A stretch of 64,000 bases of DNA, taken from Streptomyces sp. Tu 3180. Its GTDB lineage: Bacteria; Actinomycetota; Actinomycetes; Streptomycetales; Streptomycetaceae. Numbering within the stretch: the stretch's first letter is position 1; each line of letters starts with the position of its first letter. Under the pieces are notes generated by a model that saw nothing but the letters and a program-made list of their open reading frames with translations, did no database searches and was not told where the DNA came from. The translations under genes were made by a program, and so were the position numbers. The stretch is taken from assembly GCF_009852415.1 (NCBI RefSeq), contig NZ_WOXS01000002.1, positions 1,488,001-1,552,000 of the forward strand, in the 5' to 3' direction. Below are positions 25,701 through 34,783 of this stretch, one piece after another.

Positions 25701-26612
25701 GTGACCGTGGAACAGAACGACCTGACCGTGCGTCCGATCGACGGACGCGGAGAACTCGACCTCTTCCGCCGGCTGCCCTACGTCCTCGACGGGGAACTGG
25801 CGGACGACCTCGCCGCAGGCCGGCGGCGTCCGGAGTGGATGTGGGTCGCCCTGCGCGGTGACCGCCTGGCGGCCAGGGCGGCCTGGTGGAGCCGGCCCGG
25901 CGGCGACACCCCCCTCGTCCTGGACGTCCTCGACATCGACGACGACGCCCCGCGGCCCGACCGCGTGGACGACGGGGTGCGGCTTCTGCGCACCGCGACG
26001 GCCGCCACTGTCCCGGACGGCTCGCGTCCTCCCGAGTACAGCCGTCTCGTCCCGCCGGACTGGCGCGAGGACACGCCGTCCGGACGGGCCGTCGAGGACC
26101 GCATGACGCTGCTGGAGCGGACCGGTGCCCGGCTCTTCGTCGAACGACTGCGCCTGGAACGGCGTCCGGGATCGCCGATCCCCAGGCCCGGCGAGCGCCT
26201 CGCGTTCCGGCCGCCCGGGGACCCCGGGGAACTCGTGGCCCTGATGGCCCTGGCCCTGGACGGCACGCTGGACGCGCACGGCCGTGACGACCTGACCCGG
26301 ATGTCCGCCCGGGAGGCGGCCTCCCGCCACTACGAGGGCGAACTCGCGCGCTACACGAGCCCGCGGGACTGGTGGCGGATCGCCACGCTGCCCCGGGGAG
26401 AGCCGGTCGGGTTCGTCCTGCCGGCGCACAACGGCTACCACGCGATCATCGCCTACCTCGCGGTCCTTCCCGCGCACCGCGGCAACGGCTACGTCGACGA
26501 CCTCCTCGCCGAGGGCACCCGCGTCCTCGCCGAGCGGAACGTCCCCCGCATCCGTGCGTCCACGGACCTCGGCAACGTCCCGATGGCGAACGCCTTCCGG
26601 CGCGCCGGATAA
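25701..26612 (+). pseudogene. GNAT acetyltransferase truncated by a nonsense codon
   Basis: Two-domain GNAT family N-acetyltransferase, 303 aa to a TAA at 26610. The acetyl-CoA loop of the C-terminal domain is present (LAVLPAHRGNGYVDDLLAEG) and the protein ends at ANAFRRAG. The frame continues after the TAA as VGIGREINMTWS to a TGA at 26649, exactly the usual C-terminal strand of these enzymes, with the TAA in place of the usual Tyr. Twelve residues are therefore lost and activity is doubtful. GTG start at 25701 has GGAG 6 nt upstream. Confidence 0.8.
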
Positions 26613-26657
26613 GTCGGCATCGGGCGCGAGATCAACATGACCTGGAGCTGACCGGGC

Positions 26658-26694
26658 GCCGGGCGGGGACTCGCGGACGGCGGCCCCGCCCGGC
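26658..26694. terminator. hairpin at the left boundary of the antimycin cluster
   Basis: GCCGGGCGGGG (26658-26668) pairs with CCCCGCCCGGC (26684-26694), an 11-bp stem. It lies between the GNAT gene and the converging end of antP and probably terminates antH-P. Confidence 0.75.
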
Positions 26695-26784
26695 TCCGGC
26701 GCCTCGGACCGGCCGGGGCGGGACGGGCCCGTCGTCCGCGGCCCCCGCGGCGCGGCGGCGGTCGCGAGCGGTGGCGCGACGCGC

Positions 26785-28071
26785 TCAGGTCACCGGTCCC
26801 GAGGCGGCGGGCGCCGGGGCGTAGGCGCCCTCCCGCACGACGTCCCGCAGGCGCAGTGCGGCGGTGAGCAGGTCGTGGTGGGTGGTGTAGAGGGCGTTGA
26901 CGCCGAAGCGCAGGAGGTCGGGCGCCCGCATGTCCACGATCACGCCGCGCTCCGCGAGTGCGTGCGCGAGCCCGTGGGCGTGCGGGTGGCGCAGGGAGAC
27001 CTGGCTGCCGCGCCGGTCCGGGTCGGCCGGCGTGACCGGGGTGAGGCCCAGCGGCGTCAGGAGTTCACCGGCGCACCGCAGGAAGAACCCGGTCAGGGAC
27101 AGGCTCTTGGCGCGGACCCGGGTCAGGTCCACACCGTCGAAGGCGGTGAGCGCCGCTTCGAGGGCGAGCAGGGACAGGATCGGCGGGGTGCCGATGCGGA
27201 CGCGGGAGATCCCCGGGGCGGGGGTGTAGTCCCGGCTCAGTCCGAACGGGTCGGCGTGGCCGTTCCAGCCGGTCAGCGGCGTCTCCAGCGAGGCGTGGTG
27301 GCGCCGGGCCGCGTACAGGTAGGCGGGGGCGCCGGGGCCGCCGGAGAGGAACTTGTAGCCGCAGCCGACGGCGAAGTCCACGCCGAGGTCGTCGACGCGC
27401 AGGGGCAGCGCTCCGGCGGCATGGCACAGGTCCCACAGGACGAGGGCGCCGGCGCGGTGGGCGGCCCGGGTCAGCGCCTCCATGTCGTACAGCTCGCCGG
27501 TGCGGAAGTCGACGGGCGAGTAGCTGACCACGGCGACCCGGTCCCCCTCGGCGGCGAGGAACCGCGGCAGGCCGTCCGGCGGCACCCGCCGCACCTCGAG
27601 GCCCCGGTGCCCGGCGACCGCGTCCGCCAGGTACCGGTCGGTGGGGAAGTGGCCGGGGTCGGTGACCAGCAGCGGCCGGTCCGGGCGGAGCGCCGCGGCG
27701 GCGCTGAGCGCGGTGAACAGCTGCACGCTGGTGGAGTCCCCCGCCACCGTCTGCCCCGGCGCGGCCCCGATGAGCGCGCCGATGGCGTCGCCCACCCGCA
27801 GGGGCGCCTCCCACCAGCCGTTGCCGTTCCACGAACCGATCAGGTCGGTGCCCCACTGGCGGGTCACCGCGTCGGTGAGGGCCGGCGGCACGGCGGCGGG
27901 CAGCGGGCCGAGGGAGTTGCCGTCGAGGTAGACGACGCCCTCCGGGAGCAGGAACCGTTCCCGGAGGGGGGCCAGGACGTCGTCGGCGTCGAGCCGTGCG
28001 GCCAGTTCGCGCAGTGCGGCGGGCGCACCGCGTCCGGTGGGCGCGGTCCGTGCGGACGGGACGGTGGTCAT
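26785..28071 (-). CDS. antP: kynureninase AntP
   Basis: PLP-dependent kynureninase of 428 aa, cleaving kynurenine to anthranilate and alanine. The PLP lysine is in GCGYKFLSGGPGAPAYLY (about residue 240), with WDLCHAAGALP providing the cofactor Asp; length matches bacterial KynU. In antimycin biosynthesis it makes the anthranilate starter from tryptophan-derived kynurenine; its presence marks the long-form cluster. The ATG overlaps the antO stop (ATGA), so it is the last, coupled gene of the operon. Confidence 0.93.
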   Translation of the reverse strand: MTTVPSARTAPTGRGAPAALRELAARLDADDVLAPLRERFLLPEGVVYLDGNSLGPLPAAVPPALTDAVTRQWGTDLIGSWNGNGWWEAPLRVGDAIGALIGAAPGQTVAGDSTSVQLFTALSAAAALRPDRPLLVTDPGHFPTDRYLADAVAGHRGLEVRRVPPDGLPRFLAAEGDRVAVVSYSPVDFRTGELYDMEALTRAAHRAGALVLWDLCHAAGALPLRVDDLGVDFAVGCGYKFLSGGPGAPAYLYAARRHHASLETPLTGWNGHADPFGLSRDYTPAPGISRVRIGTPPILSLLALEAALTAFDGVDLTRVRAKSLSLTGFFLRCAGELLTPLGLTPVTPADPDRRGSQVSLRHPHAHGLAHALAERGVIVDMRAPDLLRFGVNALYTTHHDLLTAALRLRDVVREGAYAPAPAASGPVT

Positions 28072-28916
28072 CGGCGCGCGGCCTCCTCGCTCGCCCGGCC
28101 GGGCTGCCGCGGGGGGAAGGCGGCCGCCATCTCCCGGAGGGTGCCGGCGACCGCGCGGGCGCCGGGTGCTTCCGGTTCGATCAGGGTGTAGTGGCCGGTG
28201 CCGGGCAGGACGACCGTCCTGAGGTCCCGGTGGACGGCCGCGTAGTCGCCGAACTGCGTGAGCGGGACCTCCTCGTCGACGGCCCCGTGCAGCAGCACGG
28301 TGGGCACCCCCGTCGTGCCGGTGTCGCGCAGCAGGGTCAGCGGGTCGACCTCGGGCAGCCGCCGCTCGAACACCTCCTCGCCGCCGAGGAGCTGGAGGGC
28401 CGCGCCGTTGCTGAGGTCGTCCCGCCGGGTGGCGGTGAGGTCGGTGATCGGCGCGAGGGCCAGCACGCTCGTCGGCAGGGTGCGCGTGTGCCAGCGCGAA
28501 CCGGGGGGCAGCAGGGCCCGCGCCGCGCACCACAGCGCCAGGTGGCCGCCGGAGCAGTGGCCCGCCAGCACGTAGGGCCGGCCCTCGGGCAGGGTGTCCA
28601 CGATCCGGGCGACGTCGTCGAAGGTCTCGGGGTAGCCGCCCGCGCCGCCGGAGCGGCGGAAGCCGGGCAGCAGCACCTCGAAGCCCTGCCGGGAGAGCCA
28701 GGCCGCGAACGGCGTCAGGTGCATCCGGTCGTAGCGCCAGTAGCCGCCGTGCAGCAGGATCACCAGCGGGGCCGCGGGGTCCTCGGCCGGCCAGGCGTCG
28801 TAGACCTGGTGGGGGTGGTCCCCGTAGCGGCCGTGCACCGGTGCCAGCACCGGCTTCAGGCTCAGGACGCGCTTCTCCTCCTCGGCCGCGAAGGCCGAGA
28901 CGGTCCTAGACGTCAC
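28068..28916 (-). CDS. antO: alpha/beta hydrolase AntO, formamidase-like
   Basis: A 282-aa alpha/beta hydrolase. LLHGGYWR (oxyanion region) and the nucleophile elbow GHCSGGH (Ser about residue 122) match kynurenine formamidases; VDEEVP and GTGHYTLIE supply the Asp and His. In the published pathway AntO is linked to the formyl group of 3-formamidosalicylate, so the formamidase-like fold may work as a formyl transfer catalyst or may simply deformylate N-formylkynurenine; sequence alone cannot decide. It overlaps antN by 11 bp and antP by 4 bp. Confidence 0.88.
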   Translation of the reverse strand: MTSRTVSAFAAEEEKRVLSLKPVLAPVHGRYGDHPHQVYDAWPAEDPAAPLVILLHGGYWRYDRMHLTPFAAWLSRQGFEVLLPGFRRSGGAGGYPETFDDVARIVDTLPEGRPYVLAGHCSGGHLALWCAARALLPPGSRWHTRTLPTSVLALAPITDLTATRRDDLSNGAALQLLGGEEVFERRLPEVDPLTLLRDTGTTGVPTVLLHGAVDEEVPLTQFGDYAAVHRDLRTVVLPGTGHYTLIEPEAPGARAVAGTLREMAAAFPPRQPGRASEEAARR

Positions 28917-29754
28917 CGCGCACCTCCCACAGTTCCGGGAAGACCGGGCGGGCCGCGCGCTGCTCCAGCCAGGCGAGCCCCGCGGAGCCCGCGCTGCCGG
29001 GCCTGGCCCCCATGGCCCGGCGCACCACCAGGACGTGCTCGAACCGCCACCGGGTCACGAGTTCGGCGATGTCGGTGAGCAGTTCGCCCAGCGCGAGGTG
29101 CGGGTGGTGCTGGGGTCCGGCGTAGACGCGCCGCCAGACCTCCACCACCCCGGGGTCGGAGGCGTAGGGGGTCGTGACGTCCCGCTCCCGGACGTGCCGC
29201 GGGACGGGCAGGCCCTGCCGGTGCAGGTACGCCAGGACCTCGTCGTACAGGGAGGGTTCGCGGTAGGTCTCGGCGAGCGCCTCGTGGACGGCCGGGTCGC
29301 CCCGGTGCGCGCGCAGCAGCCCGGCGGACTTGTCCCCGAGGAGGAACTCCAGGTGCCGGTACATCGCCGACTGGAAGCCCGACGCCTTGCCGAACGCGGC
29401 GCGGAAGCCGTTGAACTGGGCGGGCGTCAGCGCGGCGATGGGCGCCCAGGCGCCGTTGAGCGCGGTCAGCGCGCGACGGCTGCGGACCAGCGCGTCCATC
29501 GCCGTGTGCGCCTCGTCCTTCGCGAAGGCCGTCCGCGCCGTGCGCCATTCGTGCACGATCAGGGTGAACCACAGCTCCATCACCTGGGTGGTGACGAGGA
29601 AGCCCATCTCGTCCGGGGCCTCGGTGAGCGGGTGCTGCAGCGTGTTGAGGACGGACGCGTGCACGTACGTGTCGTAGGGGCTCGCGCCCGCGAAGGGCCG
29701 GGTCAGGGGGTCGTCCGTCACCGGATCGGCGAGAGCGGACGTGCTGTTGTTCAT
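28906..29754 (-). CDS. antN: tryptophan 2,3-dioxygenase AntN
   Basis: Haem enzyme of 282 aa opening the indole ring of L-tryptophan to N-formylkynurenine. Family features: DEMGFLVTTQVMELWF near the N-terminus, FGKASGFQSAMYRHLEFLLG in the middle, and WRFEHVLVV (about residue 238), the proximal haem His. Dedicated to the starter-unit pathway here, since it lies in the operon with antM and antO and no other tryptophan-catabolic genes are near. ATG follows GGAG by 5 nt. Confidence 0.94.
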   Translation of the reverse strand: MNNSTSALADPVTDDPLTRPFAGASPYDTYVHASVLNTLQHPLTEAPDEMGFLVTTQVMELWFTLIVHEWRTARTAFAKDEAHTAMDALVRSRRALTALNGAWAPIAALTPAQFNGFRAAFGKASGFQSAMYRHLEFLLGDKSAGLLRAHRGDPAVHEALAETYREPSLYDEVLAYLHRQGLPVPRHVRERDVTTPYASDPGVVEVWRRVYAGPQHHPHLALGELLTDIAELVTRWRFEHVLVVRRAMGARPGSAGSAGLAWLEQRAARPVFPELWEVRGDV

Positions 29755-29787
29755 CGCATCTCCTAGTGCTGCGGCCGGGGGCGGGCG

Positions 29788-30564
29788 TCACACGCCGAGG
29801 TGGGCACCGCCGGAGGCGTCGATCCACTGACCGGTCACCCAGCGGGCGTCGTCGCTCGCGACGAACGAGACGACGTCGGCGATGTCCGCCGGGTCGCCGA
29901 GCCGGCCGAACACGGAGGCCTCGGAGTACCTGCGGCGGATCTCCGGGACGGCGAGCGTGGGGTTGATCTCCGTCTCGGTGTAGCCGGGCGCGACGGCGTT
30001 CACCGTGATGCCCCGGGGCCCCAGTTCCTCGGCCAGGGCGAGGGTGAGGTAGTCGAGGGCGGCCTTGGTCATGGTGTACGAGACGATCGCCGGGTAGGCG
30101 ACGCGGGTCGCCACGGAGGAGATGTTGACGATCCTGCCGCCGTCGCGCAGCCGGCCGAGGCCGCGCTGGATGATGAAGAACGGCGCCCTGGTGTTGATCG
30201 CGAACACCCGGTCGTAGTCGGCCTCGGTCACGTCGGCGATGCGGCGCGGGACGGTGATGCCCGCGTTGTTGACGAGGATGTCCAGCCCGGCCTCCGCGTC
30301 CTGGGCGGCCAGGGCCCGGTCGAAGTCCGACCACAGGGCGTCGGCGTCGCCGTCCACTCCGAGTTCGGCGTGGACGGTGAACGCCCGGCCTCCGTCGGCC
30401 TCGATCTCCTTGACGGTCCGTTCGGCCGCCGTCCGGTCGTGTCCGTAGTGGACGGCCACCAGGGCCCCCTCACGGGCGAGGCGGTGGCTGATGGCCCTGC
30501 CGATGCCCCGGCTGCCTCCGGTGACCAGGGCGGTCTTGCCTGCGTGGCGCGCGGTGGTGGTCAA
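29788..30564 (-). CDS. antM: ketoreductase AntM (SDR)
   Basis: A 258-aa SDR with TGGSRGIG (about residues 15-22), NNAGIT and the catalytic YTMTKAAL pair. In the antimycin pathway the discrete ketoreductase AntM reduces the C8 beta-keto group to the hydroxyl that AntB acylates. It starts with a TTG at 30564 that is supported by a strong AAGGAG 8 nt upstream; no ATG or GTG fits better. 57 nt separate it from antL. Confidence 0.9.
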   Translation of the reverse strand: MTTTARHAGKTALVTGGSRGIGRAISHRLAREGALVAVHYGHDRTAAERTVKEIEADGGRAFTVHAELGVDGDADALWSDFDRALAAQDAEAGLDILVNNAGITVPRRIADVTEADYDRVFAINTRAPFFIIQRGLGRLRDGGRIVNISSVATRVAYPAIVSYTMTKAALDYLTLALAEELGPRGITVNAVAPGYTETEINPTLAVPEIRRRYSEASVFGRLGDPADIADVVSFVASDDARWVTGQWIDASGGAHLGV

Positions 30565-30621
30565 CGTCTTTCTCCTTCGCGGGGTCGCTGCGTCGGTGGG
30601 CGGCGTGGCCGCGGGTGCGGG

Positions 30622-31806
30622 TCACGCGTCGAAGTCGAGGGTGATCTCGGCGGTGCGCGGCCTGGCCCGGCACACGAGGGTGTAGCCGGTGGCGCGCTCC
30701 CGCTCGTCCAGGGCGTGCTGGCCGTCCGCCGTCACCTGTCCGGACAGGACCTTGGCGCGGCAGCTGCCGCACACGCCCTCGCGGCAGGCGTACGGCACGT
30801 CGGGGTGGGCCCGCAGCAGCGCGTCGAGGACCGTCCTGTCCCGCGGCAGGACCGTGGCGACGCGGCGGTCCCCGGCGAGCAGCGCGGTGACGCGGGTCTC
30901 CCCCGCGGCCGGCACCGGTCCTGCCGGGGACGCCCCGGCCGGACGCGGTGTCTCCCGCGGTGCCGCCGGTGGGGTCCCGGCGGGGGTGAACAGCTCCCAG
31001 CGGACCAGCGCGGGGTCGGCGCCCCGGTCCGCCAGCACCCGCCGTGCGGTGGCGACCAGACCGGGCGGGCCGCACAGGGCGTAGGTGGTGTCCGGTGCGG
31101 GCCGGGCGTCCAGGGCGGTGAGCAGGCGGGAGAGCTTCGCGGCGTCGATCCGCCCGCCGAACGGGACGCAGCCGTGTCCGCGGTCCTCGCGGGTGAGCAC
31201 GTGCAGCACGGTGAAGCGGTCGACGAACGCGTCCTTCAGCCAGGCCAGTTCGTCGGCCAGCAGGGCGTCCGCGGAGGTGGGCGCCGAGTGGACCAGGGAG
31301 ACGCGGCAGACCGGGTCCCCGCGCAGCGCGTCGGCGGCCATCGCGGCGAGCGGCGTGATGCCGGAACCGCCCGCGACCAGGACGTGATGGGCGCCGGGCA
31401 GCTCCGGCAGCGCGAACGAGCCGCGGGGCGGGGAGAGTTCGAGGTGGTCGCCGGGCGCGAGACGGGTCGCCGCGTGGGCGCCGAAGCCGTCGGGTCCGCC
31501 GCGTTTGATCACCAGGCGCAGGGCGGCCGGGTCGTGCGGCGGCGGGCACACCGAGTAGCTGCGGCGCAGTTCGCCGTCGGCGCGGCGGTGCCGGACGACG
31601 ACGTGCTGACCGGGCCGGTGGGCGAAGACCTCGCGCAGGCCGGCGGGCACGGCCAGGCCGACGGCCACGGCGTCGGCGGTGAGGCGGCGCACCTCGGCGA
31701 CCTCCAGCCGGTGCCAGCCGGTGCGCGGGGCCGTGCCCCGGTCCCCGGGGGGCACCTCGCGGACGGCGGCGGGCGGGGTGGCGGCGGTGTTCACGGTCTG
31801 CCTCAC
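30622..31806 (-). CDS. antL: oxygenase reductase subunit AntL (PaaE-like)
   Basis: A 394-aa flavin and 2Fe-2S reductase. The N-terminal ferredoxin-NADP reductase-like domain has RSYSV for FAD and GGSGITP for NAD(P); the C-terminal plant-type ferredoxin has CREGVCGSC plus a fourth Cys (VCRARP). It supplies electrons to the AntH/AntJ diiron oxygenase that converts the anthraniloyl thioester toward 3-aminosalicylate. GTG start overlaps the antK stop (GTGA). Longer than typical PaaE by an Ala/Pro-rich linker between the domains. Confidence 0.92.
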   Translation of the reverse strand: MRQTVNTAATPPAAVREVPPGDRGTAPRTGWHRLEVAEVRRLTADAVAVGLAVPAGLREVFAHRPGQHVVVRHRRADGELRRSYSVCPPPHDPAALRLVIKRGGPDGFGAHAATRLAPGDHLELSPPRGSFALPELPGAHHVLVAGGSGITPLAAMAADALRGDPVCRVSLVHSAPTSADALLADELAWLKDAFVDRFTVLHVLTREDRGHGCVPFGGRIDAAKLSRLLTALDARPAPDTTYALCGPPGLVATARRVLADRGADPALVRWELFTPAGTPPAAPRETPRPAGASPAGPVPAAGETRVTALLAGDRRVATVLPRDRTVLDALLRAHPDVPYACREGVCGSCRAKVLSGQVTADGQHALDERERATGYTLVCRARPRTAEITLDFDA

Positions 31807-32315
31807 AGTGCGGTCAGGTGGGGGAAGGGCTCACGGCACGCCGTGCACCACAGCACCGACTGGCAGCGGGACGGGCCGAAGGCGCTGTGCGGCCGGGTGG
31901 CGCGCGAACCGCAGTGCGGGCACGGCACCCCGCCCAGCTCGACGGTGACGGGGCCGTCCGGGGCCGGGGACGCGGGCGGGGCGATGCCGTGCGCGGCGAG
32001 CTTGCGCCGTCCCTCGGCGGTGATGCGGTCCGTGGTCCACGGCGGGGACAGGACCTGCCGTACGCGCCCGTCGGGGTGACCGCAGGCGGCCAGGACCTCC
32101 CGTACCGCCGAGGTGATCGCGGGCAGGGCGGGGCAGCCCAGGTAGGTGGGGGTGATCTCCACCTCGAGGACGCCGTCGGCGCCCGGGGCGACCGAGCGCA
32201 CCACGCCGAGGTCGCCCAGGCCGATCACCGGCAGCTCCGGGTCCGGGACCGCCTCCACCCGTTCCCGTACCTCCCGCACGGAGCGGCGGGCCGTGGCCGG
32301 TGCCGACCCGCTCAC
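31803..32315 (-). CDS. antK: oxygenase assembly protein AntK (PaaD-like)
   Basis: A 170-aa protein: MIP18/DUF59 domain (VPDPELPVIGLGDLGVVRSV) followed by a C-terminal metal-binding ribbon with two Cys pairs (CPHCGS and CTAC). PaaD proteins help mature the iron centres of the oxygenase complex. GTG at 32315 overlaps the antJ stop by 4 bp; a longer frame reading upstream is a shadow of antJ. Confidence 0.92.
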   Translation of the reverse strand: MSGSAPATARRSVREVRERVEAVPDPELPVIGLGDLGVVRSVAPGADGVLEVEITPTYLGCPALPAITSAVREVLAACGHPDGRVRQVLSPPWTTDRITAEGRRKLAAHGIAPPASPAPDGPVTVELGGVPCPHCGSRATRPHSAFGPSRCQSVLWCTACREPFPHLTAL

Positions 32316-33145
32316 CAGGTGCCTCCCGGGAACTGCCGGTGCACCGACTGGAGTTCGGCGATCAGTGGGCCGAACTCCTCGGTGTGCAGGCCGGCGCGTC
32401 CGCCCCGGGCCTGCCAGGAGGGGGCGGGCACGGCGAGTCCGGCGCGGGCGACCACCTCGGCGACGCGCCGCTCCCACACCGGGCGCAGCGGTGCCGGCGA
32501 GGGCGCCGTGCCCGACGCGGCCAGGCGCCGCACCACGTCGTCCTCGTCGAACAGTTCGCCGGTGTAGGGCCACACCCGCTCCAGGCCCCGCCGCATCCGG
32601 CGGGCGCTCTCCGCCGTCCCGCGTCCCAGCCGCAGGGTCCAGCGGTCCGCGTGCAGCCGGTGGAAGGCGACCTCCTTGGCGGCGCGCGCCCCGAAGGCCG
32701 CGAGTTCGGCGTCGGCGCAGCCGGCCAGCGCCTCGTAGTACAGGACCGCGTAGTGCGTGTACGCGAGCTGCCGGGCCACGGTCACCGCGAAGTCCCCGTT
32801 GGGCAGTTCGGTCAGCAGGGCGTTGGTGAACTCGCGCTCGGAGCGGGTGAAGGCGAGGTCGTCCTCGGTGCGGCCGCTCCCGTCGAGCCGTCCGCCGCGG
32901 GTGAGCAGGGTCCGGGCGTGGCCGATCAGGTCGAGGGCGATGTTGGACAGCGCCAGGTCCTCCTCGACGGTCGGCGCGCGGGTGATCCACTGGCACAGCC
33001 GCTGCCCGAGGACCAGGGCGTCGTCACCGAGCCGCACCAGGTGCACGGCGAGGTCGGCGCCGGCGCCCGGGGCGGGCGCGGTGCCGCCCGTCCCGGCCGG
33101 GCGCCGGGTGGCGGACTCCGCCGGGGCGTCACTCGTGGTCGTCAC
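32312..33145 (-). CDS. antJ: oxygenase structural subunit AntJ (PaaC-like)
   Basis: A 277-aa helical ferritin-like protein of the PaaC family, the non-catalytic partner of the diiron subunit (LVLGQRLCQWITRAPTVEEDLALSNIALDLIGHAR; LAYTHYAVLYYEAL). The first 30 residues are a low-complexity Ala/Pro/Gly extension. Overlaps antI by 17 bp and antK by 4 bp, so all are translated together. Confidence 0.92.
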   Translation of the reverse strand: MTTTSDAPAESATRRPAGTGGTAPAPGAGADLAVHLVRLGDDALVLGQRLCQWITRAPTVEEDLALSNIALDLIGHARTLLTRGGRLDGSGRTEDDLAFTRSEREFTNALLTELPNGDFAVTVARQLAYTHYAVLYYEALAGCADAELAAFGARAAKEVAFHRLHADRWTLRLGRGTAESARRMRRGLERVWPYTGELFDEDDVVRRLAASGTAPSPAPLRPVWERRVAEVVARAGLAVPAPSWQARGGRAGLHTEEFGPLIAELQSVHRQFPGGTW

Positions 33146-33440
33146 CTTCGGGGCCTTTCTCGGTCAGCGGCGCGAAGTGCTCCGGGTACCGGTACGGCTT
33201 GTGGCGGGCGCCCGCGAAGTACGGGTCGTGCTCGTCCGGGGAGGCCGCGTGCACGGCGTCCGAGCGGACCACCCACAGCGACAGCGGATCGCCCCGGCGC
33301 GTGTACAGGTCGCGGGCCAGGGCCAGCGCCGTGTCCGGGTCGGCCGCGCGCACCGACCCCACGTGCTGGTGGGCCAGGCCCCGGCGGGCCCGCAGGAAGA
33401 CCTCCCAGGACGCCGGTGCGCCCTCCCGTGTCCGGCTCAC
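33129..33440 (-). CDS. antI: oxygenase small subunit AntI (PaaB-like)
   Basis: A 103-aa PaaB-like protein ([32 protein letters not shown]) that bridges the PaaA/PaaC heterodimers. Its GTG overlaps the antH stop (GTGA). Length and order match the paaABCDE arrangement. Confidence 0.92.
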   Translation of the reverse strand: MSRTREGAPASWEVFLRARRGLAHQHVGSVRAADPDTALALARDLYTRRGDPLSLWVVRSDAVHAASPDEHDPYFAGARHKPYRYPEHFAPLTEKGPEGDDHE

Positions 33441-34450
33441 GCGGCCTCCCCCGGAGCCGTGTCCTCACGGGCCGCGTACGCGGCGGCCGCCTCCCGGACC
33501 CAGGCGCCGTCCTCGTGGGCGGCCCGGCGGTGCGCGATCCGCTGCCGCGCCCAGTGCGTGTCGTCGCCCAGCGCCTTGCGGTACACGTCCCAGTCGACCG
33601 GGGTGAAGTCGTAGTGGCCGCGTTCCTCGTTCCAGCGGATGGCCGGGTCGGGCAGCGTCAGGCCGAGGCGTTCGGCCTGCGGCACGCACTGGTCGACGAA
33701 GCGCTGGCGCAGCTCGTCGTTGGTGTGGCGCTTGATCCCCCAGGCCCGCGCGCGGCGGGAGACCGCGGCGCCCGGCGCGGCGGTCCGCGCGTCGGCACCG
33801 CCCGCCTCGGTGTCCGGCGGGCCGAACATGAGCGCCACGGCCGGCAGCCACCAGCGGTTCACCGCGTCCTGCGCCATCGCCTTCTGTTCCGGTGTCCCCT
33901 CGCACAGCGCGCGCATCAGGTCGTAGCCCTGCCGCACGTGGAAGGCCTCCTCCTGGCAGACGCGGCGCATCGCGCGGGCGTACGGCCCGTAGGAGGTGCG
34001 GCACAGGGGCGCCTGGTTGATGACGGCGGCGCCGTCCGTCAGCCACGCGACGGCTCCCGTGTCCGCCCAGGTCAGCGCGGGATGGTTGAAGGTGGCCGAG
34101 GCGCGCTGCTGTCCCCGGTGCAGGGCGTCCAGCAGGTCCGCGCGGTCCACGCCCAGCGTCTCGGCCGCCGAGTACAGGTACAGGCCGTGGCCCGCCTCGT
34201 CCTGGACCTTGGCGATGAGCACCGACTTGCGGTGCAGGGACGGGGCCCGGGTGAGCCAGGCGCCCTCCGGCTGCATGCCGATGATCTCGGAGTGGGCGTG
34301 CTGGGCGATCTGGCGGATCAGCATGCGGCGGTACCCGTCGGGCATCCAGTCGCGCGGTTCGACCGTCCCGCCCCCGCCGACGAACGCGTCGAAGCGCGCG
34401 AGCAGTTCCTCCTGCCCCGCGGGCGCGACGGCGGCGGCCCCCGCGCTCAC
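33437..34450 (-). CDS. antH: diiron oxygenase catalytic subunit AntH (PaaA-like)
   Basis: A 337-aa catalytic subunit of the multicomponent oxygenase. It has the two carboxylate/His diiron motifs, [14 protein letters not shown] and [12 protein letters not shown]. In phenylacetate catabolism PaaA makes a ring epoxide; the antimycin version, AntHIJKL, rearranges the carrier-bound anthraniloyl group to 3-aminosalicylyl. GTG at 34450 is chosen because homologous PaaA proteins start about here; it overlaps a short upstream ORF by 4 bp. Confidence 0.93.
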   Translation of the reverse strand: MSAGAAAVAPAGQEELLARFDAFVGGGGTVEPRDWMPDGYRRMLIRQIAQHAHSEIIGMQPEGAWLTRAPSLHRKSVLIAKVQDEAGHGLYLYSAAETLGVDRADLLDALHRGQQRASATFNHPALTWADTGAVAWLTDGAAVINQAPLCRTSYGPYARAMRRVCQEEAFHVRQGYDLMRALCEGTPEQKAMAQDAVNRWWLPAVALMFGPPDTEAGGADARTAAPGAAVSRRARAWGIKRHTNDELRQRFVDQCVPQAERLGLTLPDPAIRWNEERGHYDFTPVDWDVYRKALGDDTHWARQRIAHRRAAHEDGAWVREAAAAYAAREDTAPGEAA

Positions 34451-34548
34451 GCGGCACCGCCCGCACGACCGGTGTCCGCCGTGTCGGTGCGGCGCGCCGG
34501 GCACCGTCCCGTCGCCCGGACCCCTACCGGCTGCCTGGGCACTCGCAT
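34447..34548 (-). CDS. possible coupled leader ORF before antH
   Basis: ATG at 34548 has GAAGGAG four nt upstream and opens 33 codons ([10 protein letters not shown] to a GGAA end) that finish with a GTGA overlap onto the antH GTG. antH itself has no convincing ribosome site, so translation of the operon may depend on ribosomes arriving from this leader. The peptide has no recognisable similarity. Confidence 0.45.
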   Translation of the reverse strand: MRVPRQPVGVRATGRCPARRTDTADTGRAGGAA

Positions 34549-34783
34549 CACTCCTTCGGCTTCGAACGCCCGCGCCCTGCCGGTGCGGGGCGTGGCGGAG
34601 CGGGTTTCCTCGTTGCGGTAAGAGGCAGCGCGCGGGCCCCGGCTATCCCCGCCGCTCCCGGCCCGGGCGCGTGACAAAGCTCACGCGGCGGTCCGGGGAG
34701 TGGGACCGGCCGCGGCCGCCTCTCGTAGGGGTGACAGTCGAGAACCGCACGGCGGCCGGCACGCCGGAGCGAAAGGGGAAACC
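34549..34783. promoter_or_regulatory. divergent antH / antF promoter region
   Basis: The 235 bp between the antH leader and antF must hold promoters for both operons, which in studied antimycin clusters are the targets of sigma AntA. A possible ECF-type pair for antF is GGGAC (34702-34706) with CGTA (34724-34727), 17 nt apart. No equally clear pair is seen for antH. Boxes are by eye only. Confidence 0.4.

Noticed and set aside
26785..29754. Primary tryptophan catabolism operon
   Set aside because: The genes are coupled to antH-M in one operon and end at a cluster-boundary terminator.
30622..34450. Phenylacetate degradation operon (paaABCDE)
   Set aside because: No paaK ligase, paaG, paaZ or other downstream genes; the context with AntC/AntD, TDO and kynureninase identifies it as the antimycin starter oxygenase.
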